Shown here: positions 18,686 to 25,337 of the stretch, in pieces
Numbering within the stretch: the stretch's first letter is position 1
Layout of the letters: each line of letters starts with the position of its first letter
The notes under the pieces: generated by a model
Told to the model about the DNA's origin: nothing
What the model saw: only the letters and a program-made list of their open reading frames with translations
Database searches by the model: none
Program-made: the position numbers and the translations under genes
Assembly (NCBI GenBank): GCA_964244115.1
Contig: CAXTHM010000016.1
Coordinates: 1-61,561, forward strand
Origin: CADCWK01 sp964244115
GTDB lineage: Bacteria; Chloroflexota; Chloroflexia; Thermomicrobiales; UBA6265
Direction: 5' to 3'
Length of the DNA: 61,561 nucleotides

Positions 18686-18814
18686 AAAAACCGAACCCAT
18701 GGGGGTTCGGTTTCACCACTCGCTCCATCCCGCCCAGGTGACCACATACAGGCGGGAGTTCTCAGCTCCCATAGAATTGGTTTGTCGCTGTCTCCGCTTC
18801 CGGCTGAACAACGT
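18686..18814 (-). ncRNA. Structured leader of the exopolysaccharide operon, candidate attenuator or riboswitch
   Basis: This is the ~128-base transcript expected between the promoter at 18821-18849 and the terminator at 18688-18713. On the minus strand the segment CTCCCGCC (18758-18751) can pair either upstream with GGGAG (18770-18766) or downstream with GGCGGG (18734-18729). The two helices are mutually exclusive and stand just before the terminator. I do not recognise a known riboswitch consensus. It could equally be an independent ~130-nt small RNA. Confidence 0.5.
18688..18713 (-). terminator. Intrinsic terminator inside the operon leader
   Basis: The 11-bp stem AAACCGAACCC (18688-18698) / GGGTTCGGTTT (18703-18713) has a four-base loop. 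Read on the minus strand it ends in a run of five T. It lies about 300 bases upstream of the first start codon of the operon (18385), so it can only act on leader transcripts. Confidence 0.75.
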
Positions 18815-18820
18815 GTGACT

Positions 18821-18849
18821 ATAGTAATGACCCGATCGGGTCTTGTCAA
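18821..18849 (-). promoter_or_regulatory. Sigma-70-type promoter with palindromic operator in the spacer
   Basis: On the minus strand TTGACA (18849-18844) and TACTAT (18826-18821) are separated by 17 bases, close to the housekeeping consensus. The spacer contains the perfect 14-bp palindrome GACCCGATCGGGTC (18829-18842), well placed for a repressor. It drives the seven-gene polysaccharide operon. The stretch 18850-19144 toward the divergent gene holds no ORF I believe; it has a 10-11 bp imperfect hairpin at 19009-19039 and a weak TTGCGG-16-TATGTG box (19059-19086). Confidence 0.7.
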
Positions 18850-19144
18850 TACACGACGGAGGGAAGATAGGGTATTATCGGGCGGCGCTTGAATGGCCGA
18901 ACCAAACCGTCCATTTCGTCGGTCCATCGGAACGGCAACCGGCGATCGTCCTCATAGTACTATCGTCCTGGTAGGTCCTATGCTCGCAACCCGTCGAATC
19001 GCTCATCACGGGTTTCGGGTACCAGCGCCCGAAAACCCGGCCTCCGGCACGCTGTCCATTGCGGCGTATCGTTCGTATGGTATGTGTATCTTCGGCCTGT
19101 GGTCTGCCCGTCTCCGTCCGACCCGATGGCAATGAGGGATTTCC

Positions 19145-20734
19145 ATGGAGTTCGACCTCGACCGGGTCATCCGGATCGTCCGGCGGTGGGGCATCTGGCT
19201 CGTCGTCCTTACGGTCCTCGGCGTCCTGTCCGGCGCGCTGCTCTCCTTTACCCGGCCGGTCGAGTACGCCGCGACCTCGACGTTGCTGCTGTCGCCCGTC
19301 GGTGGGACCGAGCCCCGGTTCGGCTACGACGTCAATCAGGCGCTCCAGAGTCAGACCCAGATCTATCAGTACTACGCCGGGACCACCCCCTTCCTTTCCG
19401 AGGCGGCGGCCCAGCTCGGGCTCGACCCGGCGACCGGCGTCCAGCAGCTCCAGGCCGTGACCTCGACGGTGAGCAGCCAGGCCGTCTCGACGCTCGGCAT
19501 CACCGTCACTGACACCGACGCCGAGCGGACCACCCTCTGGGCCAATACGATCGCCCGGCAGCTGATCGACTACATCGGGCGGCAGGAAGCCCCGACGACG
19601 GGGGCGGGCGGCAACTGGGTGACGCTGACGAACCCGGAACCCGCCACCGTGCCGGGGGCGCCGGTCTCGCCGAATCGGCCGCTCTGGGGGATCCTGGGCG
19701 GGGTATTCGGCTTCCTGGTCGCCGCGTCGGCCATCCTGCTCATCGAGCGCCTCCGCGCGACGATGCCGGCGATCACCCGGCGCCCGGCGGCGCTGCCGGT
19801 CCTGTCCGTCCTCGACTCGATCCGGGCGCAGGGGAGCGGCGGCGGTCTGCTCGTCGATCTGAACGCCGGCTCCGAAGCGGCCCGGGGCGTCAACCAGCTG
19901 CGGTCGGCGGTCCAGATCCTGACGGCGACGCAGGGCATCCGGACGCTGGCGATCAGCAGCCTCCGCCCCGGCGAGGGCAAGTCGACGGTCGCGGCCAACC
20001 TCGCCGTGGCGCTGGCGGAGGCCGGTGACCGGGTCATCCTCGTCGACGCCAACCTCGTCGCGCCGCGGCTGGGCGAGACCTTCGGCGGCCGGACGGCCCG
20101 AGGCCTGACCAGCCTGATGGCCGACCCGGACCTCGACCTGGCCGACGTCGTCACCTCGACCAACTGGGCCAACCTGATGTTCATCCCGGCCGGGCCACGC
20201 ATCGAGGAGGGCGCGATCGACCGGGCCGCCTTCCGCCGGACGATCGCCGGGATCGTCCCGCACGCCGACATCGTCCTCTTCGAGGTCGCCAGTCTGTCCG
20301 GCACGCCCGAACCGCTGCGACTCGGGACCTACGCCGACGGCATGCTGCTCGTCGTCGGCGGGGAGCGGACCCGGATCGAGGCGTTGCGGGGCATCTCGCG
20401 GGACAAGGCGGTCACGAGCGGTAACGTCGTCGGGGTCGTGATCGACCGCGGCGCGAGCAGCGCCCCGACCGCGATCCCCGGTGGCACCGCCGCGACCGGA
20501 CTGACCCTCGTCACCTCCCAGCAGAGCCCGCCGGCCCAGATCGACGCGACGCCGCGTCCGCAAACCGCCCCGGCGGACCATGCCGAGGCGAACGGCATGG
20601 TCCGGACCCAGCGGGCCGTCCCGGTCGCCGATCCGGACGTCCCGAAAGCCACTGCCCTCACCAATGGCACCCGGCCGGACGCGGCGATGGCCACGGCATC
20701 GAGCAACGGCACCCGGCCCGAGGCGACCGCCTGA
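19145..20734 (+). CDS. Wzz-like chain-length regulator fused to a divergent BY-kinase-type ATPase
   Basis: A 529-residue inner-membrane protein. Residues ~15-35 and ~178-200 are membrane helices flanking a periplasmic-type Wzz loop (Wzz motif VIRIVRRWGIWLVVL first, PVSPNRPLWG before the second helix). Residues ~265-440 are a MinD/CpsD fold: Walker A SLRPGEGKSTVAANLA (about 270-285) and Walker A' VILVDANLVAPRLGETFG. The Walker B position reads ADIVLFEVASLSG, with glutamate where BY-kinases usually have aspartate, and the C-terminal tail is Ala/Thr/Pro-rich with no tyrosine cluster. It probably controls polymer length and export by ATP binding without autophosphorylation of a tail. It is divergent from the polysaccharide operon. 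Confidence 0.82.
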   Translation: MEFDLDRVIRIVRRWGIWLVVLTVLGVLSGALLSFTRPVEYAATSTLLLSPVGGTEPRFGYDVNQALQSQTQIYQYYAGTTPFLSEAAAQLGLDPATGVQQLQAVTSTVSSQAVSTLGITVTDTDAERTTLWANTIARQLIDYIGRQEAPTTGAGGNWVTLTNPEPATVPGAPVSPNRPLWGILGGVFGFLVAASAILLIERLRATMPAITRRPAALPVLSVLDSIRAQGSGGGLLVDLNAGSEAARGVNQLRSAVQILTATQGIRTLAISSLRPGEGKSTVAANLAVALAEAGDRVILVDANLVAPRLGETFGGRTARGLTSLMADPDLDLADVVTSTNWANLMFIPAGPRIEEGAIDRAAFRRTIAGIVPHADIVLFEVASLSGTPEPLRLGTYADGMLLVVGGERTRIEALRGISRDKAVTSGNVVGVVIDRGASSAPTAIPGGTAATGLTLVTSQQSPPAQIDATPRPQTAPADHAEANGMVRTQRAVPVADPDVPKATALTNGTRPDAAMATASSNGTRPEATA

Positions 20735-20786
20735 CCCCCACCGCTCCCGAACGGCTGGGGCAATGGTCCTGATCGAGTGGCACGAA

Positions 20787-20820
20787 GCGCCCAGCCGCCG
20801 ACCCGTCGGCGGCTGGGCGC
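20787..20820. terminator. Strong GC hairpin after the chain-length gene
   Basis: GCGCCCAGCCGCCGA (20787-20801) pairs perfectly over 15 bp with 20806-20820 across a four-base loop, about 50 bases after the stop codon of the Wzz-like gene. It has no T-run, as is common for terminator hairpins in high-GC genomes. Confidence 0.6.
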
Positions 20821-20937
20821 CTTGCGCACATCGTTCGGCGAGGCGTCCCTGGTCGCCAGCCCGTCTATCCTCGGCCGGTGTGCCATGATCCCCGGATCAT
20901 TGGCCGGGCAACGACGACCGAGGCGGGGGCGGGCGAC

Positions 20938-21579
20938 ATGGCGGCGTACCGGATGATCGCGACGGTGGGGGAGCACCGGGCCGAGATCGAGGTGAAGCGA
21001 TCCCGGTTCATCGCGACGGTCGCCCGGGTCGCGGACGAAGCGGCGGCCCGGGCCGCGATCGATCGGCTCCGGACCGAGCACTGGCAGGCCAACCATCACT
21101 GCACCGCCTGGCGGATCGGCGAGGGCGGCCGGTCGCAGCGGACGAGCGACGACGGGGAGCCCTCCGGGACGGCCGGCGTCCCGATGCTCGAAGTCCTCAA
21201 GCGGCGCGACGTCACCGACGTCGTTGCGATCGTGACCCGCTACTTCGGCGGGACGCTGCTCGGCGCCGGCGGGCTGATCCGTGCCTACGGCCAGGCCGTC
21301 ACGGCGGTGCTGGGTGAGGTCGGGATCGTCGAGCGCCGGCCGCTCTCGGTCGTCGTGGTCCGGGCCAGCCACCAGGACGCCGGCCGGCTGGACAACGCCC
21401 TCCGCACGACCGACTACCAGCTCGGCGACGTCGCCTACGCTGATCGGGTCACGTTCTCCCTCCATCTGTCCGACGACGAGCTGCCCGGCTTCACCGCCTG
21501 GCTGGCCGAGACGACCGGCGGGAGAAGTGTGCCGGAGGTGGTTGGCGTCCGCTTCGTCGAGGTGCCCGTCGCGGAGTAG
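20938..21579 (+). CDS. yigZ: YigZ/IMPACT family protein
   Basis: A 213-residue protein with the UPF0029 N-domain: EIEVKRSRFIATVARV, then HHCTAWRIG, SDDGEPSGTAGVPMLEVLKR and VTRYFGGTLLGAGGLIRAYGQAV, the last two being family signatures. The C-terminal ferredoxin-like domain (residues ~140-205) is present. ATG 20938 places the KRSRF motif at the usual distance from the N-terminus; the open frame upstream is not conserved. The molecular function of bacterial YigZ is not established. Its stop codon overlaps a possible -10 box (TAGACT, 21577-21582) for the crRNA-like element that follows. Confidence 0.9.
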   Translation: MAAYRMIATVGEHRAEIEVKRSRFIATVARVADEAAARAAIDRLRTEHWQANHHCTAWRIGEGGRSQRTSDDGEPSGTAGVPMLEVLKRRDVTDVVAIVTRYFGGTLLGAGGLIRAYGQAVTAVLGEVGIVERRPLSVVVVRASHQDAGRLDNALRTTDYQLGDVAYADRVTFSLHLSDDELPGFTAWLAETTGGRSVPEVVGVRFVEVPVAE

Positions 21580-21599
21580 ACTGGGCACAGTCAACGCTG

Positions 21600-21693
21600 A
21601 CAGTCCTCGCATGGCGGGGGTGAACCGTGATACGCGCGACCAATGGCGGCACGTTGCTGCGCGGGGAGGTCCTCACAATGTGGGGGAGCCGTC
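21600..21693 (+). ncRNA. crRNA-like element: two degenerate CRISPR repeats flanking a 38-base pseudo-spacer
   Basis: The first degenerate repeat (~21600-21627) ends with twelve bases, GGGGGTGAACCG, identical to the array repeat including the eight-base 5' handle GTGAACCG. Its upstream part keeps CAGTCCTC against CCGTCCCC and a stem CCTCGC-ATG-GCGGGG. The second (~21666-21693) keeps GGTCCTCAC and GTGGGGG, forming CCTCAC-AAT-GTGGGG, the Cas6e hairpin with one G-U pair. Between them lie 38 bases (21628-21665), exactly six more than the array spacers. Cas6e could therefore process this into a crRNA-like guide. A weak -10 box, TAGACT at 21577-21582, would start transcription about ten bases before the first repeat. 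Function as a Cas-regulating RNA is inferred. Confidence 0.7.
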
Positions 21694-21797
21694 CAGTGAT
21701 GGGCGCTAGCCGATAGCAGCACAGTGAACATGTCAAGGCTGTTGGATCACAGTAGGGTTATAACGCGATTAGTGACGCCTATCCGTCAACGATTTGG

Positions 21798-21838
21798 TAG
21801 TGATAAGCGCAACCAACAGCTGCTCAATGATGAGCTGA
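21798..21838 (+). promoter_or_regulatory. Predicted Cascade target of the crRNA-like guide (PAM plus partial protospacer)
   Basis: TAG at 21798-21800 occupies the PAM position. From 21801 the site reads TGATAAGCGC against guide TGATACGCGC: 9 of 10 identical, the mismatch being position 6, which type I-E Cascade does not read. Positions 12-16 (ACCAA) also match; overall 26 of 38 positions agree. The site ends six bases before the -35 box at 21845. Confidence 0.6.
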
Positions 21839-21844
21839 TAATTC

Positions 21845-21873
21845 TTGACATGTCGCCTTAATTCTGATATGGT
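21845..21873 (+). promoter_or_regulatory. Promoter upstream of the cas operon
   Basis: TTGACA at 21845-21850 and TATGGT at 21868-21873 are separated by 17 bases, giving a predicted start near 21880. It is the only strong promoter I see between yigZ and cas3, so it most likely drives the 94-codon frame at 22050 and/or the cas operon with a leader of about 550 bases. Confidence 0.7.
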
Positions 21874-21875
21874 GT

Positions 21876-21904
21876 GCCCGGGGTATCCAGAAGACACCCC
21901 GGGC
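21876..21904 (+). other. 5'-terminal hairpin with tandem AGA in the loop
   Basis: GCCCGGGGT (21876-21884) pairs over 9 bp with ACCCCGGGC (21896-21904) around the loop ATCCAGAAGAC. It sits at the very start of the predicted cas-promoter transcript. The loop contains AGAAGA, tandem codons that are expected to be rare in so GC-rich a genome. It could stabilise the leader RNA; a tRNA-sequestering role is only a hypothesis. Confidence 0.45.
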
Positions 21905-22049
21905 TAATGATCGGCAGGCGGGAACCATCCCGATCACCAAGCTTCACCTGTAGCAGGATCTGCCAGAGCAGTGTAATCGACCACGAAGGTCAATACATGG
22001 CTTCAAGTCAGATCCCTCGTCGCGCCGACTGGCGTGAACGGAGGGCACC

Positions 22050-22334
22050 ATGCCCGATCAGCAATACGTTCAGGCAACGTTGCCGGGACTTGACCATTGG
22101 CGCGTGCCTCCTTCTGATCAGAATCTTCAGATGGTCGAATCATCAAGCGTCATCCGTACCGATAAGGTCCGGGAACTGCACTCCTCAGCTTCTGAAATTG
22201 ACGAGCCGGTCCCCGGCCCACGTTGTCTCAATTGTCCCCTCACACCTTCCCCCTGCGTAATAGTCATCGTGGTGGGCAACGGGTTGAGCATCGAGACGTG
22301 CCTCGGTCAAGCATCTCCTCCTCCCAGTTGTTGA
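22050..22334 (+). CDS. Small protein of unknown function in the cas leader
   Basis: A 94-codon frame begins at ATG with an excellent GGAGGG four bases upstream, the best ribosome binding site between the promoter at 21845 and cas3. The product starts MPDQQYVQATLPGLDHWRV, has a mixed acidic/polar middle, a CLNC pair near residue 60 and a short hydrophobic VIVIVVG segment. I recognise no family. It may be a leader gene of the cas operon or a linked gene controlled by the crRNA-like element. The third-position bias is weaker than in neighbouring genes, so its reality is uncertain. A competing frame from ATG 21997 overlaps it. Confidence 0.4.
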   Translation: MPDQQYVQATLPGLDHWRVPPSDQNLQMVESSSVIRTDKVRELHSSASEIDEPVPGPRCLNCPLTPSPCVIVIVVGNGLSIETCLGQASPPPSC

Positions 22335-22343
22335 CGTTCTCCG

Positions 22344-22387
22344 AGGAGTCCGACTGCGGTCCCGAACTGGGTCGCTGTCGGACTCCT
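22344..22387 (+). other. Inverted repeat just upstream of cas3
   Basis: AGGAGTCCGAC (22344-22354) pairs perfectly with GTCGGACTCCT (22377-22387) around a 22-base loop that begins right after the small ORF stop. It has no T-run. It may separate the small gene from cas3 or present the cas3 ribosome binding site at 22418-22423. Confidence 0.55.
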
Positions 22388-22427
22388 GCCGGGTACGAAG
22401 AACTTGTCAGCACAAACGGAGGAACCG

Positions 22428-25337
22428 ATGAATTCCCACGATCCAGCGAATCCAATCCACCGTCACTTCACTTGCCTATGGGCCAAGACCGACCGCGACG
22501 ACCCCTCCCCAGATCGCTATCACCCATTGGCCCTGCATCTGGTCGATGTCGCGGCGGTTGCCCATGAGCTCTGGCGCACAGCCTGGTCGCCGTACCGCCA
22601 GAAACGCTGGGCGGATGCGCTCGGCGCGGATGAGGAAATCGCCGGCAGGTGGCTGGCGTTCATCACAGGAGCGCACGATCTGGGCAAGGCAAGTCCGTCA
22701 TTCCAGCAGCGCGCCGAGGGCCACCTCGACCGAATCAACCGTCAGACCGGTGAGTCGTTCAAGGAACGTCAGTTCACGAACCCGCTTCCGCATGGTTTCG
22801 TCACGGTGGGCACCCTTACGGGATTGCTTGTGGATCGGTTCGAGTTGACGCCTCTGCCGGCCGATCGTCTCGCGATGGCCACCGGCGCCCATCACGGTGC
22901 CTTTGCCTCGTCGCGCGAATTCCTGGACGCCCTTCCGGATAGTGGCCGCCAGCGGGAGATCGGGATCGGCGTCTGGGCCACCTGGCGAGCGGACCTGCTC
23001 GATTACCTCGCTGCGGCGGTCGGCTTGCCAGATCCACTGCCGGGTGGCCTGCGGAACCGCCTACTGACTTACCCAGCTGCCCTTGCCCTTGCGGGAACCG
23101 TCTCGTACGCCGACTGGATCGGCTCTGATGAGCGCTTCTTCCAATTGTCCACAACCGTACCGGAGGACCCAGCCGAGGCCTTCGGCGAATCCACCATCAA
23201 GGCGCGATCGGCACTCGCCGAACTTCGATTCCACGTCCCGTCCGTCGCGATCCCAGCCGGGTCGATCTCCGATACGTTCGAGTTCGTCCGTGAGCCGAAC
23301 GCCGGACAGATCGCGGCCATGGAAGTGATGGGGACGACGGACGGTCCGGGCATCGCCGTTATCGAGTATCCAATGGGTTGGGGCAAGACCGAAGTCGCTC
23401 TCTGGATGGCGGCGAGGTGGGCGCAACAGGACGGGATCGACGGCTTCTACGTCGCCATGCCGACACGTACGACCAGCGATCAGCTCTTCCAGCGTGTGAA
23501 CCGCATGGTCAAATTTCACGCCGATTCCACCGGAGCCAGCCCAAACCTGATCAAGGTCTCTGGTCAGACGCCGTACGGTGCCAGCGAGCCCGACATCGAA
23601 CAGATCGCTGCCGAGGAGGACATCTTTGGCAATGCCAACCCTACTGCCGATCGTGACACTGGGGCGGTGATCGAGCGAGGTTCTCAGGCGGATGAGAGGC
23701 AGAGAAGAAACGAATCGTTCCGTCGCGGCCGGTGGTTCGGCCAACGCGGTCGAGGGCTCCTGGCAACGTATGGGGTCGGAACCGTCGATCAGGCTATGCT
23801 CGGCGTCTTGACCACCCGTCATCACTTCGTCCGGCTGGCCGGCCTCGATGGACGGACAGTCATCTTCGACGAAGTCCACTCCTACGATGTCTACATGTCG
23901 ACCATCGTCGACCGCCTGCTCGGATTCCTTGGGGCGCTGGGCTGTCCCGTCGTTATCCTGACGGCGACCCTCCCGATCGACAGAACGCGGTCTCTCGTCA
24001 AGGCGTACACCGATGGGGCCGGATGGAACCTGACGGACTGGCAGCCAGCTGAATACCCACGCTTAACGGTCGCGACGGCCAACGGCGGCACCGTATCCGT
24101 TCCGGTGTCGGTACCCGAGAGTGCCGCGACCAGCTTCCAACTCGAACGCATCCGCCATGACGTAGCCGATGATGACGGCCTCTGGCGACTCATAGCTATA
24201 CGGCTCCAGAGCGTATTGACCGACGGTGGGACCGCTGCCGTGGTCTGCAACACGGTTGCTCAGGCCCAGGCCGCCTATCGCGCTCTGACGTCGGTGTTCC
24301 CTACGAACGAGCTGGAACTCTTCCACGCCCGGTTCCGGCAGCGCGAGCGACGGGCGATTCAGGAGCGGGTCCTGCGGGACTTCGGCAAGGAAACGGGGAC
24401 GAAGGACCATCCGATCCGACCCCACCGCCGTATCGTGGTTGCCACACAAGTGATCGAGCAGAGCCTAGATCTGGACTTCGATCTGATGGTCTCGATGTTC
24501 TGTCCCGTCGATCTCCTGCTTCAGCGTTCCGGGCGATTGCAGCGACACCTGAAGACCAGACCTTTTCGGCCATCGAGTCTTCAGCAACCAGTCCTCTGGC
24601 TGACGGGGTACGACGAGACGGACGGCGTTCCCCAGTTCCCTCGCGGGTCGGATGCCGTCTACGGCACCTATCCGTTGCTTCGATCCTGGTGGGCACTCCA
24701 CGAACTCGATGTCGTGCACGTCCCAGGTGACATTACGAGGCTGATCGAGACGGCCTACTCCGGAAGCGACGATCCCCCTTCGGCTGCGCCCGAACTGGCC
24801 GCGAAGTGGGCGAACGCCGAGACGGCCTATCGGAAGCGACAGGCGGAATCCGAACGCAAGGCAGAAGGCGGTCTCATTCCGGCCCTGTCCGAGGATGACC
24901 TCTCGGATGGTGTCGGAAATGACGCCCTGACACCGGAACTGCGAACCAGCGAGCCGGAAGCCGCCCAGACTCGCCTTGGCCCACCGTCGATCACCGTCGT
25001 CGTCCTGAAGGCAGAAGAGGCCCAGACCTATGCCGAAGCGGTCGCCATGGATGGCAAGGACAAGCCTTCGATGAAGACGATCGGGGCACTACTCGACCGT
25101 TCGGTGCCAGTGTCATTGCAGGGTGTCACTCAGGAATTGCAGTCGCTTCCGCGACCTCCGTCGTGGGAACGAGTCTCGTCCCTGCAACACTCGGCGCTCG
25201 TCGTTCTGGACGAAGGAGGTCAGATGCCGATGCCGGGAGATTCGAAGTGGACGATTCGCCTCGACCCTCACCTTGGGCTCTGCCTGGACCGGGCCGTTAC
25301 GGCACCGCCATTGACCGTTGAACAGGAGGAAGAATGA
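22428..25337 (+). CDS. cas3: CRISPR-associated nuclease/helicase Cas3 (type I-E)
   Basis: A 969-residue protein. The HD nuclease domain occupies residues ~25-230 (YHPLALHLVDVA with H37, GAHDLGKASPSF with H83-D84, then GAHHGAF). The SF2 helicase follows: Walker A EYPMGWGKTEVAL (~315), DEVHSYD box (~482), TATLP, VIEQSLDLDFD (~674) and QRSGRLQRH. Cas3 is recruited to Cascade-bound DNA and degrades the displaced strand in a 3'-5' direction. ATG 22428 follows GGAGGA by four bases; a TTG eight codons upstream is less likely. The stop overlaps cse1 by four bases. Base composition here is clearly lower in GC than in cas7 onward (about 62% against 72% in single 60-base lines counted by eye). Confidence 0.95.
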   Translation: MNSHDPANPIHRHFTCLWAKTDRDDPSPDRYHPLALHLVDVAAVAHELWRTAWSPYRQKRWADALGADEEIAGRWLAFITGAHDLGKASPSFQQRAEGHLDRINRQTGESFKERQFTNPLPHGFVTVGTLTGLLVDRFELTPLPADRLAMATGAHHGAFASSREFLDALPDSGRQREIGIGVWATWRADLLDYLAAAVGLPDPLPGGLRNRLLTYPAALALAGTVSYADWIGSDERFFQLSTTVPEDPAEAFGESTIKARSALAELRFHVPSVAIPAGSISDTFEFVREPNAGQIAAMEVMGTTDGPGIAVIEYPMGWGKTEVALWMAARWAQQDGIDGFYVAMPTRTTSDQLFQRVNRMVKFHADSTGASPNLIKVSGQTPYGASEPDIEQIAAEEDIFGNANPTADRDTGAVIERGSQADERQRRNESFRRGRWFGQRGRGLLATYGVGTVDQAMLGVLTTRHHFVRLAGLDGRTVIFDEVHSYDVYMSTIVDRLLGFLGALGCPVVILTATLPIDRTRSLVKAYTDGAGWNLTDWQPAEYPRLTVATANGGTVSVPVSVPESAATSFQLERIRHDVADDDGLWRLIAIRLQSVLTDGGTAAVVCNTVAQAQAAYRALTSVFPTNELELFHARFRQRERRAIQERVLRDFGKETGTKDHPIRPHRRIVVATQVIEQSLDLDFDLMVSMFCPVDLLLQRSGRLQRHLKTRPFRPSSLQQPVLWLTGYDETDGVPQFPRGSDAVYGTYPLLRSWWALHELDVVHVPGDITRLIETAYSGSDDPPSAAPELAAKWANAETAYRKRQAESERKAEGGLIPALSEDDLSDGVGNDALTPELRTSEPEAAQTRLGPPSITVVVLKAEEAQTYAEAVAMDGKDKPSMKTIGALLDRSVPVSLQGVTQELQSLPRPPSWERVSSLQHSALVVLDEGGQMPMPGDSKWTIRLDPHLGLCLDRAVTAPPLTVEQEEE

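Noticed and set aside
18735..18790. GCTGAGAA in the polysaccharide leader looked like a TPP riboswitch core
   Set aside because: The remaining conserved TPP elements (the UAAU-containing helix and AGCGNAGGGA in the right order) are missing.
21997..22260. Frame starting at ATG 21997 overlapping the small leader gene
   Set aside because: Weaker ribosome binding site and an Arg/Cys/Ser-rich product; ATG 22050 in another frame is better supported.
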